DNA from: Boswellia sacra
Lineage: Eukaryota; Streptophyta; Magnoliopsida; Sapindales; Burseraceae
Assembly (NCBI GenBank): GCA_013180625.2
Contig: SNVD02014566.1
Coordinates: 124,001-188,000 of the forward strand
Length of the DNA stretch: 64,000 nucleotides
Direction: 5' to 3'
The notes under the pieces: generated by a model
Told to the model about the DNA's origin: nothing
The model's database searches: none
What the model saw: the letters and a program-made list of their open reading frames with translations, nothing else
Position numbers and translations under genes: made by a program
Shown: one piece after another, positions 1 to 15,100 of the stretch
How positions within the stretch are numbered: the stretch's first letter is position 1
How the letters are laid out: every line of letters begins with the position of its first letter

Positions 1-270
1 CTCATCCATTTTTCAATCCTCAATTTAATATTAGCGTCTCACCTACTGTCACAACAAAGAAAATACCGAGATTGGGATTCAATTCAAATGCAAAATCTCG
101 AATTCGACGCAAACCCTAGACCCAAAATCACAACACAAGCTCGAAGTAAAATCAAAACACGAATACAAAATCTCGCAGAAGCCGCCTTCGTCTACCGCGC
201 GTTGGGTGGATCCGCCGTTGGCGTGATGTGAGAGACGAGCTTAGGGTTTCGACATAGCAGTGAAGGTAAG
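1..270. other. Leader-like sequence of a gene lying to the left
   Basis: This block is richer in GC than the DNA to its right and carries leader-type motifs on both strands. An AAACCCTAG-type motif near 112 would read TAGGGTTT on the minus strand, and TTAGGGTTT occurs on the plus strand near 241. No convincing open frame crosses it. It could be the 5' leader of a minus-strand gene running off the left edge, or a plus-strand noncoding exon ending at the gtaagc near 266. The sequence does not decide between these, so no product is claimed. Confidence 0.3.
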
Positions 271-639
271 CAACAAAGAGTGTCTGAAGGGAATGTTTGA
301 ACTTTGATGCCTATATACTTGCTTTAAGGGCGTGGGCTCTAACCGCTAAACACGCTTCTGTTTTGGTTAAATTAAAAAAAAATAATAACATAACAAATAC
401 AATTTTATCATTTAAATTAAATTATTTTCTACAGGCCTTCTCAGACTGTTCTATTAAAACTTGGCCTCAACTAGCAAAATTACCTATTGACCCTTAAGTC
501 TAGGCTTCGCTCCGTTTAAAATCAATCTCTCCTATTGCTGCTTTGCTGGCACTCCAAAATTTTTTCACAGAAACAAAACATTTAACACCTTTGATAACAA
601 ATTATAGAATGCAGTTTATATGGGACATTCAACAAATTT

Positions 640-642
<3 letters not shown>

Positions 643-679
<37 letters not shown>
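643..679. repeat. (AT)n microsatellite
   Basis: An uninterrupted AT dinucleotide run of about 37 bp in noncoding sequence. Confidence 0.95.
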
Positions 680-684
<5 letters not shown>

Positions 685-756
685 TAAATAAAAGACTGAA
701 AATTGTTTTAAGGTGGTCGGTTGCGAGCCTTACATCGCTCGCTATCCCTGTTCTAT

Positions 757-777
757 GTGCGATGTGCGATGTGCGAT
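757..777 (+). repeat. Three tandem copies of a 7-bp unit (gtgcgat)
   Basis: The unit gtgcgat occurs three times head to tail. It sits just downstream of catcgctcgc, in a short GC-richer patch within AT-rich DNA. Similar subterminal repeats occur in some DNA transposons, but no element boundary is visible here. Confidence 0.85.
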
Positions 778-1616
778 GTTGGGTTTAGATAAATTATTTT
801 ATTTTTTAATTTACCGATGGTATATAAGGATTTTGAGTTTATGATATTTTGTGCTTTTTATGTAACTGCGAAGGAGTGCATTTTATTTAATTTTATTTTA
901 TGTTTTTTATTATTATAATATTGTTTAATAAAACGAAGGGGGTAAATATGTCGTTTCTAAAAGATTCTTTTTCAGTCAATAAGGTTGTGATTGTTTATAA
1001 AATCTAAATCCTGTTTTCTGTGCCGCACATTTTCCAATGTAATTTATATTTAATAACAAACACATATTCTTTTCAAAATTCAAAATAATTCAAAATCAGT
1101 GACATATTCTTAAATCCAATTGAAAACAAAAATACTGGTTTCATAAACAAACACAGCCTAAATTCTCAAACGAGACGGGATCTTGGATCTGGGGGACAAA
1201 AAGTACTAAACTAAAGCTTGGAGGTTTGTGTAATTTCGACCAAACTCTGGGTGTCACTTTTTAACTTTTAATATGTTATGATTATAGAGCAACGTAGATG
1301 AAATCATAAATATTATAACTTAGATTAACATGTGTTAATTATTAGGGGTTAGGTGGATATAACAAAATTTTAAATTTCCATTGCTATATATATCTCTGTG
1401 TGTGTGTGATATATCTAGAAAATTAGTATTGATGATTAGTTTGACACTTAAATTTAATGTGGATGACCAATTTTTATGAGTTTTCCATAGCAAAGTTAGT
1501 TTATAAATAAAAATAATAATAATTGAGTAAAAAAGAAAAATAATTAGGAAGCTTAATTTGATTTTACTTCGAAATTTTGGATTTATTTCGTGAATCTAAA
1601 TCACTGAATACTCTAA

Positions 1617-4689
<3,073 letters not shown>

Positions 4690-5414
4690 GTGTCTAATGA
4701 TCTTCCAAACCAAAACAACGTAATACAGAACAAAAGAAGCAGAAATTTCTGGAGCAAAATATAACTAGAGTAATCCATTTCACAGAACAAAAACGAACCC
4801 AGAAGTATTACCTGTTATAAGTAAATTCTATTATCCATAGAATCTTAACTATATAAAGTTAATCTAGGAATCTATACTCACATGCCCCTACAGAAAGGCA
4901 TCAGATACCAAACCCAAGTTTACAAGGAAAGCAATGACATGTATAAACATCTCCTCACACCAAAGAAAAGCACTTGTACAATTTTTTTGGTAAGAGCTGA
5001 TTATCATTATGTTACCTTCTTATTGTTTGTTGGATCATAAACTCATAAAAACTATGAATTACTCATTTTCAGGTTGAAATGTTCAAAAAGGGGTTATATT
5101 CACGTCAAACTGTATATTTACAGCCAGTCAAAGAGAGGGTGCAGATTGAAGGTATATAAATATATTTCTTTATAGCCCCACTAATGTTCTTAAAGAGTGC
5201 CCATCTCTCTTTCATTTGGCGGTAAATTTGTAATAAAGACGATAAACTCCGAACTATTTGATTTGTAAAACAATGGATTCAGTGAGTGATAATTTGATTG
5301 TGGATAAAAGTAATAAAGTATTATCAAGACAACCTCTTTTTTAATTTGAGACAGTGATGGAAGCCTGGGAGCCATCTGGTTCTGGCTTACAAAGTGAGAT
5401 AAGGCCTTTACGAA
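4690..5414. other. Spacer upstream of the malate dehydrogenase pseudogene
   Basis: I see no coding exon here. In particular there is no counterpart of the short first exon found at 10934-10967 in the intact copy. The sequence is AT-rich and looks noncoding. Confidence 0.55.
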
Positions 5415-5843
5415 GTTACTATTCCCCTTCCTCACAGGTGAAAGGAAAAGAGTAGACAAGGCATTTTTGAATCCCACAATCAGAATATTAAATATTAGAG
5501 AATTAAGTATATAATATTAAACCTACGTTTACTCGTAGGTTTGAATCTCTTCTGTATTATTTAAAAAATATTAATTAAAAAAATATTATTTAACCTACTT
5601 ATAAGATCTGTTGAAACATATAAGGCTAGATCTATGTTGCAAATGTACAGACCTTTACACTAAAGGAGGCTATTTGAGAATTTAGTTCAAGATTATCAAG
5701 CTGGCAATTCTAATAACCTAACTACGAATATGTTGATCACAAGCAACACGTGCTGCAGAAAATGCACTTGAACCCTTCCTAGATTTAATAGTAGCTACGC
5801 CGTACGCTGCTGTGTGGTGATGAACTCTATATCCATGGGTGGA
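5415..5843 (-). pseudogene. Heavily decayed malate dehydrogenase relic (third copy)
   Basis: Two blocks match the intact copy at the nucleotide level in the same orientation and order. 5693-5843 corresponds to the exon encoding [13 protein letters not shown] to WVLGTPK, and about 5415-5490 corresponds to the exon ending GEWSIVQG. Both carry many substitutions and small indels and neither keeps a frame. The other exons are missing. This is the remains of a third tandem copy between copies 1 and 2, so the cluster once held at least three units. Confidence 0.75.
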
Positions 5844-6242
5844 TTAATGGTTAAATTTGGTCTGATAGTATCATCAAAGACGTTTAAGTTTATTCTTTTA
5901 TCAAGATTGTTCTAGATTGGAGAACAATGATTGGCTTATGAAGGCTATAGAAAGAGTTGCTCATTCATAGATTGAAGATTTAACAAGAATTGAGATTGTA
6001 TTGTGAGCTTGAAAGTTGTTCTTTTAATATTATTGATCTACATTTTATAGGTTATGATTTGTCATTAGGAGGTTAAAAAGTGTGTCAAATCTCGGCCTAA
6101 AGCAGCATATTCTATCTATGCATGTTATCTCAATAACACGCTTCTTAGAAAGCAGGTGAACACTAGGCGCAGCCAACACTGTCCTGAGGTATAAATGCTT
6201 TGGTAATATTACCTTCCTATCAATGCTAAATACTCAGCAGTA
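5844..6242. other. Spacer between the third-copy relic and the inverted-repeat element
   Basis: No coding exon or further malate dehydrogenase similarity is visible in this roughly 400-bp stretch. It ends at the TA dinucleotide that flanks the 1.36-kb inverted-repeat element. Confidence 0.5.
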
Positions 6243-7606
6243 GGGGGTGTTTGGTACGATGGTTTGATTGCTTGGGAATGGGAATGGGAATGGGAATATT
6301 AACTCATGTTTGGTTTGATTAATGGGCTTTTTTGTCTCTGGCATCTGAATAACTCATGGGTTTCATATCATACAGGAGAGGTTATGATTGCTGGGAAAGT
6401 GAAACCTTCTCCCTACAGACAAAAACATGAAATCCCTAACCCTTCGTTCCTCTTCTTCGACCACAACCATCAAGAAAATGAAAAATAAATTAAAATTACA
6501 AAATAAGTAATTCCATCAATAAAACAAAAATCAAATTAAATTCCAACATAAGTTACTGACATCAAAATAAAAGGGACAAATTTTTGAATCCCAAGTTCGC
6601 TAAACTCAGATCAAGTCACCCAAAACATCTGCCATTAAACCACCACAACACTACACTACAGGTTTGCCACAACCATCCTAGCTCGCATTCTTCAATATTC
6701 TGCTTCAGTTTTCTAATTTGGGAGCGGAAAGAAACTAGAGGAGAAATTAGGAGACAAAGGACAGAACACCAAAGTCGACCTGTCCTTGAACATGGGGCTG
6801 GAGAAGACAACACCAAAACTAGATCTGCACCAGATTTGCACTCGATTTTGAGCTTCTTAGAGGCTTCATCGATGGGTTCTTTGTTTGTGAAGACGAGAGG
6901 GAGAGAGAGGAGATGAAAGAACCGTAAAGGAAGAGGGAAGGAGAGAGACGGGGAAGAGGGGTGAAAAGGAAATTACCTTGCTGCTATTAATTGTGAATTA
7001 AATTGTGCTTCACTCAGTTTTAGCACAAATAAAACTGAAACAACAATTCGTTTACCTATAATTAGCATTGGCTACGATGGCTTAATGGGAGTTTTTATGC
7101 TGTTGTATCATTTATGTGTTCATGAATGTAGGATTTTTCTTCTTTATATTTAAAACTGGTCTACATGTTAATTATTTTTTAATATTTAAAACTGATTTTT
7201 TTAAACACTTTTTTGTCTTACCTTTATAATATAGCTTATAGAGATTTATTAATAAATTTAAAATAGTTTTAAAAAATTGATCATTTATATTTAATTTTAA
7301 AATATTCAAAATTATTGTCCTCCTAATTTTTTAATTTTTTTATTGCATACTAGAACATGAAAAAAAAAAGTATCTTTTACATATTACAAAAATTTTAATT
7401 CTAAGGCTTACTCACACTTTGATCAAATTTATTACAATCCTGTGTGTAAGCAAACATAGTAATTTGACTCCGAATTAAGAATAAGATTCCCATAGACAAC
7501 CAAACACAGTAATGTTTCTTTCCTAGAAATCAAATTTCCATATTTTATTTTCCCAGTAATATGAAATCTATTCCCATGAAGCTAAACACCTATACCAAAC
7601 GCCCCC
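6243..7606. mobile_element. 1.36-kb nonautonomous DNA transposon with terminal inverted repeats
   Basis: The left end reads GGGGGTGTTTGGTA. The right end, reverse complemented, reads GGGGGCGTTTGGTA, a 14-bp inverted repeat with one mismatch. Each end is flanked by TA (6241-6242 and 7607-7608). The left end also holds three to four copies of the hexamer gggaat near 6277-6298, and tattcccat near the right end is its complement. GGGGGTGTTTGG-type ends are typical of plant Harbinger/Tourist-like and some hAT MITEs. The TA flank fits a short target duplication but does not settle the superfamily. No transposase domain is recognisable. A 110-codon frame at 6584-6916 has no recognised similarity and is probably chance. 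Confidence 0.7.
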
Positions 7607-8258
7607 TAGATGTTTAACTGTTAAGTTTGCCATTTTACTATTTTATCTAAAAGCTTTTGGTATGAGTTTAACATTAGTTTTTATATTTCATTACGTCTTT
7701 TCATGTGCAAGGTCTTTATGTTTTTTTTTGCACGTGAACCAGTCCTCAAAAACTTTCTAGATTTTTTGTTGATCAAAAAGGCTATTATGTTAATTTTATC
7801 ACTTTATCTAAAAACTTAAGCTAGTAGGTGTAGACTTAACATTAGTTTTTATACTTCAATATTATCTAACTAAATTTAGTAAACATGAGAATTTTTCTTG
7901 TTAATCACTAAAGTCCATATACCAATTGCCTTGAGCTAGTGACCACAAATGACTTTCAAAATGTAGTTTATTTTCCTTTCTTTTTTTTTTCTTTCCCTTC
8001 TTTCTTGGCCTTGAAACTTCACTCACTCAATAAATCCAACAAAAATTAGAAAATTCAAAGGATCAGTTGCAGTGCAATATATCAGAAACTGAAGATTCAA
8101 TGTAAAAGAAAGATGTTCCTCTTGCTAGCAAAATAAGAACAACTGCAATAAAGGAGGAATGCTTATTATCACATTAACTAGTTGCTTTTTTTTTTGCAAT
8201 TATTTCTAAAGAATTTATTCTTCAGTAATTTTTCGTCTAAAAGATCATCAGTTCAACA
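7607..8258. other. Spacer and likely 3' flank of the intact malate dehydrogenase gene
   Basis: AT-rich sequence with poly-T and poly-A stretches and no recognised coding exon. The part nearest 8258 presumably includes the 3' untranslated region of the malate dehydrogenase gene, which is read leftward. Confidence 0.5.
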
Positions 8259-10967
8259 TCAATTGAGGCATGAGTAGGCCAATGATTTCTCCTCAACGAG
8301 CTCTTTGGCCGTTGCATCCAGCTTTGCCCTTGAGAATTCGTCTATCTTGAGCCCTGCCATTCCAACAAACAGGATCAATCACCGAAATAATCTCATCCTT
8401 TCACTTGAGGTAAATGATGGTTCAACAAAAAAAGAAAAAAGATAAGAATAAGAAATTATAGATATATGATGGTAATGACCCTTATCAAACTACTTTCGTC
8501 AACCATTATACATTTTAGACTGAGTTCGATTGCTGATCCAATTACTAAATTTGACCTTATCTTATTAGCATACTAGCAAGTTAATCATTCGTAAACATTT
8601 ATAGTTACTATTGCGAATTATAAATAATGGTTTATTGTATGCTTTTCAGAACTAGGAGCCCTCAGTTCTACTGACAGAAATTTTGGCTTCTTTACATCTA
8701 TCAATTTAAACAACAGGAAAAATAAAGGCTTGAACTGTTTTGACAAACAAAACACTTACCCTGCACAATTGACCATTCTCCTTTCTCACAAGTAACAGGA
8801 TAAGAGTAGATAAGGCCTTTCTGGATCCCATAAGAGCCATCAGAATACACTCCCATCGAAACCCATGTCCCCTGAACAAAAGATGCCGAGGAAATTAAAG
8901 ACAAATTATACAGTAATAATGGTACAGAAAGTGGAACAAATAGTAGATTCTCATTTAATGATATTTGAATAAGATTATCAACCTTGGGAGTTCCAAGAAC
9001 CCAATCACGAATATGATCACAAGCAGCACTCGCAGCAGATAGTGCACTTGACAGCTTCCTAGCTTTTATAATAGCTGCGCCACGTTGCTGCACTGTGGTG
9101 ATGAACTCTGTATTCAACCTAAGACAAACCATAGCATAAAAGACATATATATAAATCTATCAAAAAACAACTTGGTGAAGTTGGCAGACATTATGTGAAG
9201 CAGGGAAGAAACAATCAGCTACCAATTATCATCGGCAACAACTTCTCTGACAGGCTTTTCCCCGCTGCTGGTGGTTACAGTTGCGTGATTGACATCAGGA
9301 TACTGAGTGGAAGAGTGATTACCCCATATGATAACCTTTTTCACATCACTAACATGAACTTTTAGCCTTTCGGAGATTTGGCCCAATGCTCTGTTATGAT
9401 CAAGTCGTGTAAGACAAGTGATATTTTTCTCTGGTATCGAAGGTGCGAATTCTTTCAAAATGAGTGCATTTGTGTTGGCTGGGTTGGCCACAACTAACAC
9501 CTATTTAAAAAGAAAGTGGAAATAACACAAACTCAATTAAGTATTATCAGCAAATCCTCGCGCAAGGCAGAATATAATTTCTTTTCTCAATTTCCAAGTT
9601 TTTCTTCTTCTCAATTCCTAATTTATGAACAGAATTAATGTTTTAAAGGTTTCATTTCACCTTGCAATTTGGAGCAGCGTGCTTCTCCAAGGCTGAAGCT
9701 TGAGCCTTGTAAATTGATACATTTTTAGACATTACATCCTTCCTTTCCATGCCTTCCTTCCGTGGGAAACCACCAACCATGACAGCAATATTGACATCTT
9801 TACAAGCTTCAGCAACGTCGGTGGTAGCAACAACACCTATGGGACCGCATCCACATAAAAATTCAAGAAACCTTAGAAGACAAAAATTTCAAATCATGTT
9901 ATCCAGCAGACAACAGTGAACTTCATAAACAAACCTTTAAGAAGAGGAAAGGCAGCATCTATCAGTTCCATTTTAACCCCATTCAAGGACTCAGCTGCAG
10001 GTTCGATATCAAGCATATGCAGGATTACAGGTTGGTCAGGGCCTAACATAGCCCCCCTAGCGATCATTGGAACAAGAGCATAGCCTATTTGCCCTGTTGA
10101 CCATTGAAATGCATACATATGAAACATCGGACAAATTAAGACAAAAACTAAGGGGCACAGCATAAAAGTTTAGATATTCGACAAGCATTGCATCATTTTG
10201 TATATTGAAAGAGTTGATTTTTGTTTGAAACTTCACCGTTTCCTGTTCATATGAATCTAAAACCCACTCATAATGATCACTAGTGAGTTATTACATATCT
10301 CTAACCACGAAAAAAAAAAAAATTATTAATCTAACATGCATTTAATAAAAGAAAACAGAAAAAAAAAGACCATGCAAAGCTTGCCTGCAGCACCAGTAAC
10401 CAACACTGTAATAGGTTCCTTCGGTACATTTAGGTAACTTGCCATGTGTTTAATAATCTTCCAAAACAACGTAATACAAAACAAAACAACCAGAACTTTC
10501 TGAAGTAATACAACGTAAGAATAATCCATTTCTCGGAACAAGACGAACCCCAAGTACTTTGTATTAAAATCACAATCCGATTGGCCATATATACACACAC
10601 ACACACACACACAAGGTGTAATATAAATTAAATACAACCCTCTACAGCAAGGTAATCATCAGATACCAAAACGAAGCTTACAAGAAAATGAAAGCGAAAT
10701 ACATAAACATCGGTCTCCTCAGACCAAAGAAAAGTACTTGTACTTTTCATGCGTTTGCCTTTGCCATAAAAGTAAGATAAACCATTTTTCTGCTAAGAAT
10801 TGATTCAGAGGATTGACTTACGTCAACTTTTATCATTGTTTTTGGATATTAAGAGTTAAAAACAACTTATTCATTTCAGGATGAATTATATTACGTAATA
10901 GCATGCATGTTGAATGATGCAAAAAAAGAGTACCTGCAGCACCAGTGACTAAAACTCTAACTGCCAT
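8259..10967 (-). CDS. Cytosolic NAD-dependent malate dehydrogenase (tandem copy 2, intact)
   Basis: Interconverts malate and oxaloacetate with NAD in the cytosol. Seven exons join in frame: 10934-10967, 9935-10093, 9661-9836, 9223-9500, 8983-9118, 8760-8871, 8259-8353. They give 329 residues against the usual ~332 for plant cytosolic malate dehydrogenase. The N-terminus carries the dinucleotide-binding segment [19 protein letters not shown]. The mobile-loop region reads [23 protein letters not shown] lies in the substrate region, and GNHSS carries the catalytic histidine. The C-terminus ends [11 protein letters not shown]. The protein has no targeting peptide, which fits the cytosol. A second in-phase first exon at 10385-10445 gives a 338-residue form. 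All junctions are GT-AG except the GC donor of that alternative exon. Two broken copies lie downstream of it on the same strand. Confidence 0.92.
10385..10445 (-). other. Alternative first exon of malate dehydrogenase with GC donor
   Basis: This exon encodes 20 codons, [20 protein letters not shown], plus one base. It ends in the same phase as the upstream first exon (10934-10967, [11 protein letters not shown]) and can join the same second exon at 10093. Its donor reads GCAG|gcaagc, a GC-AG type. The [13 protein letters not shown] string is closer to the classical plant N-terminus ([13 protein letters not shown]) than the upstream exon is. The pseudogene copy keeps the equivalent segment with the same GC donor (4625 region). 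Which exon is used, or whether both are, is inference. Confidence 0.7.
10593..10613. repeat. (AC)n microsatellite
   Basis: A run of about ten AC dinucleotides lying between the two candidate first exons of the malate dehydrogenase gene. Confidence 0.95.
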
Positions 10968-12178
10968 TGTTGCAAAGATGGTGGTTTAGAGAAAAATGGT
11001 GATGATGATGAGAAGTTGGAAGAGAAGAGAAATAAATAAATGAATAAAGTAATCAATTAATAAAAAATTGACAAGATTGAAAGATAAGGAAACAGCAGGA
11101 TCAAGAATGGAGATAATCGAGGATATAGATAAGGCTGGCTTGTAAAGTGATGAGACTGTAACTTTACAGTTGAAAAAAATAAAGTGTCAGCAATGAAATG
11201 GGAATCGCTTGGTGTTTTGTTTTCATATGATGTCCATGCTCGCCGGACTTCAAGGGCAGTTTTCGCTATCCTCGACACTTGAATAATAAAACACAAGTGC
11301 ACTTTGCTCTTCTATTGCCTACATCTACGATTCTACGACCATGACCCCTGACTAATTAAACGATTATTTATTTGGACGCGACTTTTTATCATAAATAATA
11401 TACAACATATAGCTGCCTTTTGAATAATTGCTTATGCAATTTTTTTCCCTCTTTTTTAAATTATTGATTAAGTTTTTTCTAATTATTTTCTTTAGAGAAA
11501 TTCATATCTTTTGGTTGTAACATTTTTTTATTGTTAAACAAAAAAAAAAAAACCATTACTGTAAGCAAACAGAATATAAGTTTGATCAATAAAGAGATGC
11601 TCTTGGCTAATCAATTGTGAGGTGATACAACCTTCAAAAAAATTCTTTACATCCCTAATAATTATTATATTGTTTTGAAAAAGTAAACTATAATATCATA
11701 TTATTATTAGAAAAGAATTGCACAACATTTTGGGCTTAATACAAACCCTCTTCATAACCTGACATGTGTGAACTATATTTGTTTACTCTTCAATGTCATT
11801 TGAAAGACCCGGCCCAAATTCATTGGGTCTATTGGGCCCAAAGTACAAATTATGCGTCCGCTGCAGGCCTCGTGGCCCGGCAGCGCCTCGCCCACGCCGG
11901 TTGAGCTATGGACGCACACAGAAGAGCGCCATGGATACACACTCATCATGACTCAACAACTTGGGATATAGATAACCGATAACAACACCATTAAAAATAA
12001 TAAATAAATAATATAATTAAATCCAATCCTTTATATAAACGTTAGCAGAAATCTTGAATTTATCGTAATTAATTATATCATATCTACAAGTACAAGATGA
12101 GTTGTGCGAAAGATTGATAGCACGTACACTCAATACGGAAGAGAGAAAGAGAGGAAAAGAGAGAAACAGAAGAAGAGG
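10968..12178. promoter_or_regulatory. Divergent intergenic region between malate dehydrogenase and the hydrolase gene
   Basis: About 1.2 kb shared by two outward-facing genes. For the plus-strand gene a TATA box, TATATAA, lies at 12032-12038, about 140 bp before the chosen ATG. Further up are site II-type elements: GGCCCA at 11811-11816 and the overlapping pair TGGGCC/GGCCCA at 11833-11840. Site II elements are known to be common in promoters of nuclear genes for mitochondrial proteins, which fits the downstream product. The GC-rich patch 11805-11910 stands out from its AT-rich surroundings and could also be a transposon scar. Confidence 0.45.
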
Positions 12179-15100
12179 ATGCGGAGGGTGAAGGCCTCAG
12201 TTATAAGGCGTTGTGGTGAGAGTTTACGAGCTCTAACTCAATACCGGCGCGTTTCTTCTCTTTCAAACGACGTTCTTGACGATGATCTTCAAAATCAAGT
12301 AACTTCAATCTTTTATTTTTTTTTTAATATACATATTACTCTCTTTTTTTTTTTGCATTATTATAATTTTTTTCTTCAATTGATTTTTGTGTTTGGTTCA
12401 ATTTACAGGTATTAGTGGAAGGCAAAGCTAGTTCTCGAATGGCAATTCTTAACAGACCAGCTGCGCTTAATGCCCTTAACACCAATATGGTATCGCTTTG
12501 TTCTTTGTCTCTCCCTATATTTCCATTTCTTGTTGCTAGACACTGTTTGTTTACAGATGTTTCATTCAAGCTGTGTTTGGTAATTACTTATAACTGGTTA
12601 ATTTCCTCATTATCGAATCATGACTTTGCTCAGTTCTTTGGGTTTTTTTTTTTTTTTTTTTTTTAAAGCTAAATTTTTACACTGAGGGAGCTTTTTTGAT
12701 TTTATAATTAGGGTGCTAGGTTGAATAAACTGTATAAATGCTGGGAAGATGATCCTGATATCGGTTTTGTTACCATGAAGGTAATCCTTCTTTGTTTTGT
12801 CAATCGTTAAGTTGAGATATGTATATGTTTTGGTTTAATTTATTGCTAAGGAAAGACTTAGAGATCATTTTGAATTTTTGAAGGGCAGTGATAGGGCATT
12901 TTGTGCTGGTGGTGATATTGTTTCACTCTATCACTTGATAAACCAAGGTAAGAACCATAACTCACGTGTCTTAGCGATCTACTTTTCAGTCTACACTTTT
13001 CTAAGTTGTTCTTTTTCAATTAAGTATTGAGCACTATCATCTCTTTTGTTGTTACTAGCATCTCTGGATCCATTTCTTATGAGTTCATTTTGTTTCAAGC
13101 CTTGTTCGAGTATTTGTAAAAACCAATTATTATATCCGTATTCATTGTGTAAAATGCTTTTATGCCTGTTTGGATAATTTCTTTAGTATATCTTTGTTCA
13201 TATTCATGAGTTGATCCATAATTCTAGGTGATCTTTCAACCTTTGGTTCTCTCTCTGCAGGGAAGCTTGAGGATTGTAAAGACTTTTTTAGGACACTATA
13301 TAGTTTCATATATCTACTTGGCACATATTTGAAGCCACATGTGAGTATTTTGAAATATTAATAGTTGATCTTGTTACCAATTGCTGAGTGTGTTCACTCT
13401 TTTACCACCTATGATCTAGAATAGCTGAAGGATCGTTGACTTCTTCCTGCATATACTATGTATTGTGACTTTCTTGTCAAATGGACAGACAATATCATGT
13501 TGCCAGAACTATCATCTTCTGCAATATTTATTTATCTTTTAGGAATAGGGAATGATTTTTTATTAATTCATGTTAAGCTTGAATCTATAATCAGTTTGTG
13601 TAGTACCTCTTGTAGTTTTTTTATCTGTTTAAGCTAAGAATATTGTTGTGAACCAGTTTGGTTAGTGCTTATGATATGTCTGTGTAGGTGGCACTTTTGA
13701 ATGGCATTACTATGGGTGGTGGGGCCGGAGTTTCCATACCTGGGACATTCCGGGTTGCCACTGATAGAACTGTATGTACAGGGATATATGTATCTATACT
13801 TTTTTCCCCTCAATTTATCTTCAAATTTCAAATTCATTGCAGTCTAGTGACAGTTTATCTTACCAATATGCAGGTTTTTGCAACCCCAGAAACCCTTATA
13901 GGTTTCCACCCTGATGCAGCTGCATCCTTTTACCTCTCACATCTACCTGGTCATTTGGGTATGTGTAGTGGACTTTAATTTAATTTTTTGTGTCTGTTCC
14001 AACTTATTTTTCTATTAGTGAAAGTTGAAGTATGGGCAACAAGTCGTTTATGATTCATTTGATTTAAGGATATTGATAAAAGTTGTTTTGGATGAGATTC
14101 TGATCCTGGCAGTTCTATAGGTCTAGGATAAGATGAATATGTGATTGCAAATCCATGCTGTCGTTGGGGCGAGGTACTGGTGATATCTTCTCATGCAATT
14201 TCAAGAGATATTATTCTCAACCAGTAAAGGCCTCTTGAACAAATGTCAAAATTACCTATTTGTCTTTTAAAATGAATATTGAAACTGGCTTCGACATGTA
14301 CCTCTGTTCATGCTTTCTTCCAAGTTATTTGATTTGCCTTTATAATATTCTCCAAGTAAATCGGTTCCACAGATGTTCTGACAGACAATTGTTTATTTTT
14401 GCTCTGTTGAGACATCAATAACTTTTGAATATAGTATATGCTCATGCAAAATGTGCAGTTATGTGCCCATAGAAGCACATTTTTCATTCCATAAACTTCA
14501 AATTTACTACTGCAAATATGTCGATCTGTCAAGCGAGAAACTATATGTTCCCTTCCCTGCACCACCAACACACACCCCCCAACCCAACAGCCTAATTATG
14601 TTGGTGTTGCTTTGGAAAGGTCTGGGTCAGAGTACATCCCTCTATAATTAACAATTTCATTTAGTTGTATATTTCTATAAATTGTAAATTTTATTCTTGT
14701 TTGCAGGCGAGTATTTAGCTCTGACAGGGGAGAAACTCAATGGATCAGAAATGATAGCTTGTGGGCTAGCTACACACTTTTCACTTAGTGAAGTTAGTTC
14801 TATTTGACCCTTATCTTTCTTCTAATTACTTAGCCTTCCTTGTACTTATAGTACATTTTGGTTTTTCAAACAGAGATTTCCATTAATTGAAGAACAGCTT
14901 GGGCAATTAGTCACTGATGATCCTTCTGTCATTGAAGCTTGCTTAGGAAAATATTCTGACATTGTCTATCTGGAGAAGACAAGTGTATTTCACAGGTTTT
15001 CTCTTTATATGGAACCTTGTTGTGGAAGTTAATCTTTAGAGAACAATCAAGTTCTACATTCTTTTACGTAACACTGAGGAATATCTACCTTTAATTATAT

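Larger units (their letters stand above)
271..1616. other. AT-rich spacer without a gene
   Basis: No coding segment is recognisable on either strand. The stretch holds an AT microsatellite, a short 7-bp tandem repeat and long runs of A/T-biased sequence. It lies beyond the 3' end of the malate dehydrogenase pseudogene. Part of 290-780 could be a decayed transposon, but no terminal repeats or target-site duplication could be matched. Confidence 0.6.

Noticed and set aside
330..360. Possible tRNA-like segment (ggcgtgggctctaaccgcta)
   Set aside because: No paired acceptor stem or T arm could be built around it on either strand.
6584..6916. 110-codon frame inside the inverted-repeat element
   Set aside because: No transposase motif or other similarity is recognised, and the low-complexity end (TRGRERR) comes from a GA-rich stretch. 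It is probably chance.
12104..12178. Upstream in-frame start for the 3-hydroxyisobutyryl-CoA hydrolase-like gene
   Set aside because: The extra 25 residues are highly charged (REKERKREKQKKR) and would spoil a mitochondrial presequence. The ATG at 12179 gives a typical one.
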